A stretch of DNA of 64,000 bases from Burkholderiaceae bacterium (GTDB lineage Bacteria > Pseudomonadota > Gammaproteobacteria > Burkholderiales > Burkholderiaceae_B). Below, piece by piece: positions 61,363 to 64,000 of this stretch (its first letter is position 1; every line of letters starts with the position of its first letter). The stretch covers positions 266,921 through 330,920 of the forward strand of contig JAMNXR010000001.1 in NCBI GenBank assembly GCA_023653055.1, read 5' to 3'. The position numbers were made by a program, and so were the translations under genes. The notes under the pieces were generated by a model. That model was not told the origin of the DNA, searched no databases, and was given only the letters and a program-made list of their open reading frames with translations.

Positions 61363-62196
61363 CTTTTAGACTTGCTACCGATCAATGGCATGAGCAGCAT
61401 TACCGTGAACAAAAGTCCTCAGCCACAAACCAATGGCAATAATTTTGCCTCAATCAATCTGACGACTAAACGCGCTACGCAGGACGGCATCCATGGCGAT
61501 GCAATGGTTTCAGCAGGCAGCTACGGTACCTTCATCGAACAAGCCAACCTGCTGGGCAAGAGCGGTGACTGGGACTTTATGCTCGCACAAGGTTATGCGA
61601 CGTCTAACGGAAACCGTGCCAATGCCTCTGGGCAACTCAACAACGTGATGGGAACAATCGGCTACCGTTTGAATTCCACCTGGCAAGTCGGGGCGAGCTT
61701 CTTATTCGTGAACAACACGGCTATGCGGGCTGGGGAACTGTGCTGTCGGCATACAAAATGAGCGTAATCCGTTGGCAAGAAAATATATCACCTTGGAAAA
61801 ATGGACTACTTCAATAATCAGTATGCGAGCCAAACAGCGCCCTTTGTCGGACTTTCACTGGTCTCGCAGAACGTAACATTCTTTGCTAACGCATCAAAGG
61901 GTGTGAATTACCCCGGGCGTGAGGGCCCTGCGCTAGCAGCAGCCTTGGGGAGCATGACTAACTTCGGCTCCTCCTGGAAGAACATCACCGCAGAAAAAAT
62001 GGATCACGTTGAGATCGGTTCGAAATTTACGCCCGATCAGAAAACCGAGATTGATCTCAGTCTTTTTCAAGACCAAATTTCTAACCGCTATGTTTATCAA
62101 CTGAACTTTGGTGGAAACACCGCTGTCCAAAGCCTAGGGTCTTACACCATTCGCGGCATCGAGCTTTCTAACTGTCGGGAAATTCACCAGGCTTGA
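61363..62196 (+). pseudogene. Decayed TonB-dependent outer-membrane receptor
   Basis: Fragments of a TonB receptor beta-barrel in order: LPINGMSSITVNKSP..NNFASINLTTKRATQDGIHGDAMVSAGSYGTF (from 61363), GTIGYRLNSTWQVGASFLFV up to about 61720, a short piece in another frame (LSAYKMSVIRWQENISPWKNG), then FVGLSLVSQNVTFFANASKGVNYPG..KMDHVEIGSKF..LGSYTIRGIELS to about 62170. Only about 270 of some 650 residues remain; the signal peptide, plug and last strands are absent. At least two frameshifts. It has been brought beside the antitoxin remnant at 61362. Confidence 0.85.
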
Positions 62197-62291
62197 TTGC
62201 GTCGTTATTCCATGACGCAGACGGCTGTCTTTGCATTGCGCGAACCTGATCAAATGGCTATCAGCGTCGCCACACAGTCGAGAGCGTCTAA

Positions 62292-62783
62292 TTAGTGAAT
62301 AAGTCTAGATGCTGGTAATGTTGTAAGCAGCGGGTCGTCCGAAGCTTGTTCATTTGAGGCCGCCAACTGAGGGCTGAATGCGACAAACCATTGGGCTTGC
62401 TCAACGACAGGCCAAAGCAATTTCTCCAAACCCTTCGCTAAAACGAGTGACAAATTCAAATCCAATTGCGGCGTTGTAGCGCATACAAAAGTAAAGCTAA
62501 TGGCCAGATCTGTGCGCTGACAGGTTGCATTAAGAATAAGTGCCGCTCCACTATCAGCCTTCGATGCACTCCCCTTTACAGGACGCTCTTCGAAAGCAAT
62601 AGGCGTCTGCGCAGCCACAACTTCAAGCGGGGTAGAAGGCATTGCTGCAATATTCTCTAGGATGAAGCGGGCAATTCGGCGCGTAAGCGTCAAGGCCACT
62701 TGCTGATCGATGCCAAAGTTAACACGCATCAGAATACGGTCTTCCGTATCGAGGTAATTCACGTGTATCTGGGTGATTTCCAT
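62292..62783 (-). CDS. Protein of unknown function
   Basis: 163 residues without signal peptide or membrane helix. Starts MEITQIHVNYLDTEDRILMRVNFGIDQQVALTLTRRIARF, then an Ala/Pro/Lys-rich stretch and a LNLSLVLAKGLEKLLWPVVEQAQW helix. I do not recognise a family; the region is codon-like in its base composition. No partner gene adjoins. Could be cytoplasmic. Confidence 0.55.
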   Translation of the reverse strand: MEITQIHVNYLDTEDRILMRVNFGIDQQVALTLTRRIARFILENIAAMPSTPLEVVAAQTPIAFEERPVKGSASKADSGAALILNATCQRTDLAISFTFVCATTPQLDLNLSLVLAKGLEKLLWPVVEQAQWFVAFSPQLAASNEQASDDPLLTTLPASRLIH

Positions 62784-62985
62784 GTTTGCAGAATGAATGG
62801 CAGGCTTACTCGATTAATCTTAGCCCTGCTAAAACCAAAATACTTTTGTATAAAGCTGGATAATAGAGCAAAGCCAGTGAACTCTCGAATAATAAAGACA
62901 TGAATCTCCGTATCTATCGAGCTGTCGGTTTCACAGGCATCGCACAAATTCTGGCCAGAGCGGGCTCTCACTGCCTCCCCGCCGT
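62784..62985. other. Non-coding gap without recognisable feature
   Basis: No convincing ORF, RNA or promoter was found. A 32-codon frame starting at 62900 runs into the repeat that follows and has no homology I can see. Confidence 0.5.
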
Positions 62986-63146
62986 CACCGTCCCGTAACT
63001 AGACGTTCTAGATTTCGTCCGTTTGAAAGGACGTGGTCAGCCTGTCGACAGTGTGCTCGGTATAAAAATAAACCCACAAAAGAAAAAAACCAGCGCGACC
63101 GCTAGGGTTTCAAAATTCAGTGGTGGCCCGGGGCGGAATCGACTAG
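62986..63146. repeat. 160-bp direct repeat unit B containing hairpin repeat copy 5 and tRNA-Phe 3' end
   Basis: Same order as unit A: CACCGTCCCGTAACTAGACG, TTTCGTCCGTTTGAAAGGAC, GTGCTCGGTATAAAAATAAA, the hairpin ACCAGCG/CGCTAGGGTTT, then the minus-strand tRNA 3' end TCGATTCCGCCCCGGGCCAC (63121-63143). It lies 36 nt after the toxin gene at 63179 and probably terminates that operon. Confidence 0.75.
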
Positions 63147-63178
63147 GGCCGAGGATGTCTAATTCTGGTCACCACCAA

Positions 63179-63454
63179 TTAATAAACCTCGTCATGATCC
63201 CCAATATTGATTGGAATGATTTCATTCTCAGTAATGATGAGTTCAAGCGTAATCCTGTATTTCAGATTGATCGAGACGCTATGAAGACCGGCGAGCTTAC
63301 CTTTTAGGGTATGTAGCCGAAGGGAAGGGTGATGAGGGTTTTCTGTTAATAATTCCAGAGTCTTGGTGTACTGAGTCAGTGCGTTTGGGTGTTGCTTAAT
63401 GAATTTAGAAGCCTTGCGGTTGTATTGCTCTGTGAAAATTAACTGCCAAGTCAT
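63179..63454 (-). CDS. RelE/ParE-superfamily toxin (YafQ-like)
   Basis: 91 residues: MTWQLIFTEQYNRKASKFIKQHP, HPSLRLHTLKGKLAGLHSVSIN, then a C-terminal ITENEIIPINIGDHDEVY. The HTLKG..GLHS.S..YRI pattern is that of RelE-fold plasmid-stabilisation toxins. It is intact and starts in an ATGA overlap with its antitoxin. Confidence 0.88.
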   Translation of the reverse strand: MTWQLIFTEQYNRKASKFIKQHPNALTQYTKTLELLTENPHHPSLRLHTLKGKLAGLHSVSINLKYRITLELIITENEIIPINIGDHDEVY

Positions 63455-63723
63455 GCTACCAACTTTGCTTTAAGCTTATTGATACGAAGAATGTGTTGGG
63501 CGACCGTTTCTTTTACAAAGCGGCCGGCATCGAGATCGGTTTTAGACTCAGCAAGTGCTGCCTCTAGTTCACATTCGCGAAGATATTGATATTGTTCTTC
63601 GCTCATCACTATGTACTTAACTTGACCGCGTACGGAAACAGCAACTTCAGGTTGCGTGGCGAGTGCTTCCTCAATTGCTTTCACACCTTTAGTTTTAAGG
63701 TCATTGGCTGAGATTGTGCTCAT
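63451..63723 (-). CDS. Phd/YefM-like antitoxin
   Basis: 90 residues from the ATG at 63723 (AGGA upstream); a longer frame to 63789 is not needed. MSTISANDLKTKGVKAIEEALATQPEVAVSVRGQVKYIVMSEEQYQYLRECE has the Phd/YefM fold, and the remainder is the toxin-binding tail. First gene of the pair. Confidence 0.88.
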   Translation of the reverse strand: MSTISANDLKTKGVKAIEEALATQPEVAVSVRGQVKYIVMSEEQYQYLRECELEAALAESKTDLDAGRFVKETVAQHILRINKLKAKLVA

Positions 63724-63804
63724 GATGAATTCCTGTTTAGCATTACTAACAGTATAGTCAATCACACTATTTAAAGCACTATCAATCATTTAAAAACATC
63801 CAGT

Positions 63805-63853
63805 TACAGGCCCACAAAAGCAAAAACCCCAGCGCGAACGCAGGGGTTTCAAT
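63805..63853. repeat. Hairpin repeat copy 6, cut by the IS element
   Basis: Flank CCCACAAAAGCAAAAACCCC and hairpin CCAGCG..CGCAGGGG followed by GTTTCAA. The other copies continue with CAGTGG; here the sequence switches after GTTTCAA to the IS481-like end, so the insertion is in this repeat. Confidence 0.7.
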
Positions 63854-63854
63854 G

Positions 63855-64000
63855 TAGTACCCGACACATAGTTTACGTTTTATACCGGACACATACTTTA
63901 CAGTTTTGGCATAGGAGGGGACCACTATGCCTTGGACGGAAAGTACGAAAATGGACGAAAAACTAAGATTTGTGTCTAGATTTCTGGATGGGGAGTCGAT
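63855..64000 (+). mobile_element. Left end of an IS481-like insertion sequence
   Basis: From about 63855 the sequence has CCCGACACATAGTTTACG and, 24 nt later, CCGGACACATACTTTACAG, two related short repeats that look like transposase-binding sites near an IS terminus. A transposase gene with AGGAGG follows. The right end lies outside the window. Confidence 0.7.
63927..64000 (+). CDS. IS481-family transposase, N-terminal fragment at window edge
   Basis: Reads MPWTESTKMDEKLRFVSRFL and on to DGES before the window ends. MPW... with an N-terminal helix-turn-helix is typical of IS481-type transposases, which carry an rve-type DDE integrase core further in. AGGAGG is 9 nt before the ATG. Only about 24 codons are visible, so completeness cannot be judged. 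Confidence 0.75.
   Translation, partial: MPWTESTKMDEKLRFVSRFLDGES

Noticed and set aside
62900..62998. Short plus-strand 32-codon frame
   Set aside because: No ribosome site, no homology, and its end falls in the direct repeat.
53416..63853. Integron cassette array with attC sites
   Set aside because: The repeats lack the RYYYAAC/GTTRRRY core sites and an integrase gene; the hairpin with T-run and tRNA end is better explained as terminators and tRNA-derived junctions.
1..64000. CRISPR array or prophage
   Set aside because: No short regularly spaced direct repeats, cas genes, capsid, terminase or tail genes were seen.

Overview
The window looks like a chromosomal segment of a betaproteobacterium, most likely order Burkholderiales. 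The reasons are four Bug/TctC-type tripartite tricarboxylate transporter receptors (one frameshifted), a long aspartate carbamoyltransferase with an N-terminal helix-turn-helix extension, many CoA-thioester catabolic genes, and moderate G+C. This placement is inferred from gene families; no rRNA or intact tRNA is present to confirm it.

Left part (1-13 kb): a histidine kinase cut by the window edge follows an alpha/beta hydrolase with a cysteine nucleophile. Then come a GNAT protein, HTH-fused PyrB and a PhzF-family isomerase. Positions 4790-10536 form one tightly packed operon: a SsuABC/NrtABC-type ABC importer, an OsmC-like protein, an acyl-CoA-dehydrogenase-fold flavoenzyme and a rubredoxin/rubredoxin-reductase fusion. 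This suggests import and redox processing of a small organic, possibly organosulfur, compound. A broken Bug receptor, a YgiD-like dioxygenase and DoxX diverge from a LysR regulator.

Middle-left (14-25 kb): a CoA-dependent catabolic island. It encodes a thiolase-fold protein without the usual cysteine, paired with a DUF35 OB-fold protein (the arrangement of Ltp2/ChsH2-type retro-aldolases), a double ferredoxin-like (DABB) protein, a metallo-beta-lactamase-fold hydrolase, a fused two-domain CoA-transferase, an IclR regulator, a PaaG-like enoyl-CoA hydratase/isomerase, an NDP-forming acyl-CoA synthetase and two Bug receptors. Together they could import, activate, isomerise and cleave an unidentified acid.

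Middle (25-53 kb): mostly housekeeping and envelope functions. These include pirin/CapA, WecB, small secreted proteins, a two-domain polyphosphate kinase 2 protein, PsiE, a K+ channel, an OsmC-YcaO fusion, a TRAP transporter, an MGDG-synthase-like glycosyltransferase, GalE, a secretory lipase, a ThDP decarboxylase, a Tat-exported patatin, a GST, and a LprI-Ltp fusion protein. Several strong intrinsic terminators are visible.

Right part (53-64 kb): a patchwork tract. Five type II toxin-antitoxin modules, two of them broken (YefM-YoeB, BrnT-BrnA, a ParD/ParE' remnant, RelB'/RelE' remnants, and an intact RelE/ParE-type pair), all lie on the minus strand. They are interspersed with six copies of a hairpin/terminator repeat, several of which carry the 3' end of a tRNA-Phe-like gene. 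The tract also holds an acyl-CoA dehydrogenase/CaiB operon, an ATP-grasp ligase, a second histidine kinase related to the one at position 1, a decayed TonB receptor and, at the right edge, the start of an IS481-like element inserted in the last repeat copy. It is best read as repeated insertion and loss of small modules at a tRNA-Phe-derived site.
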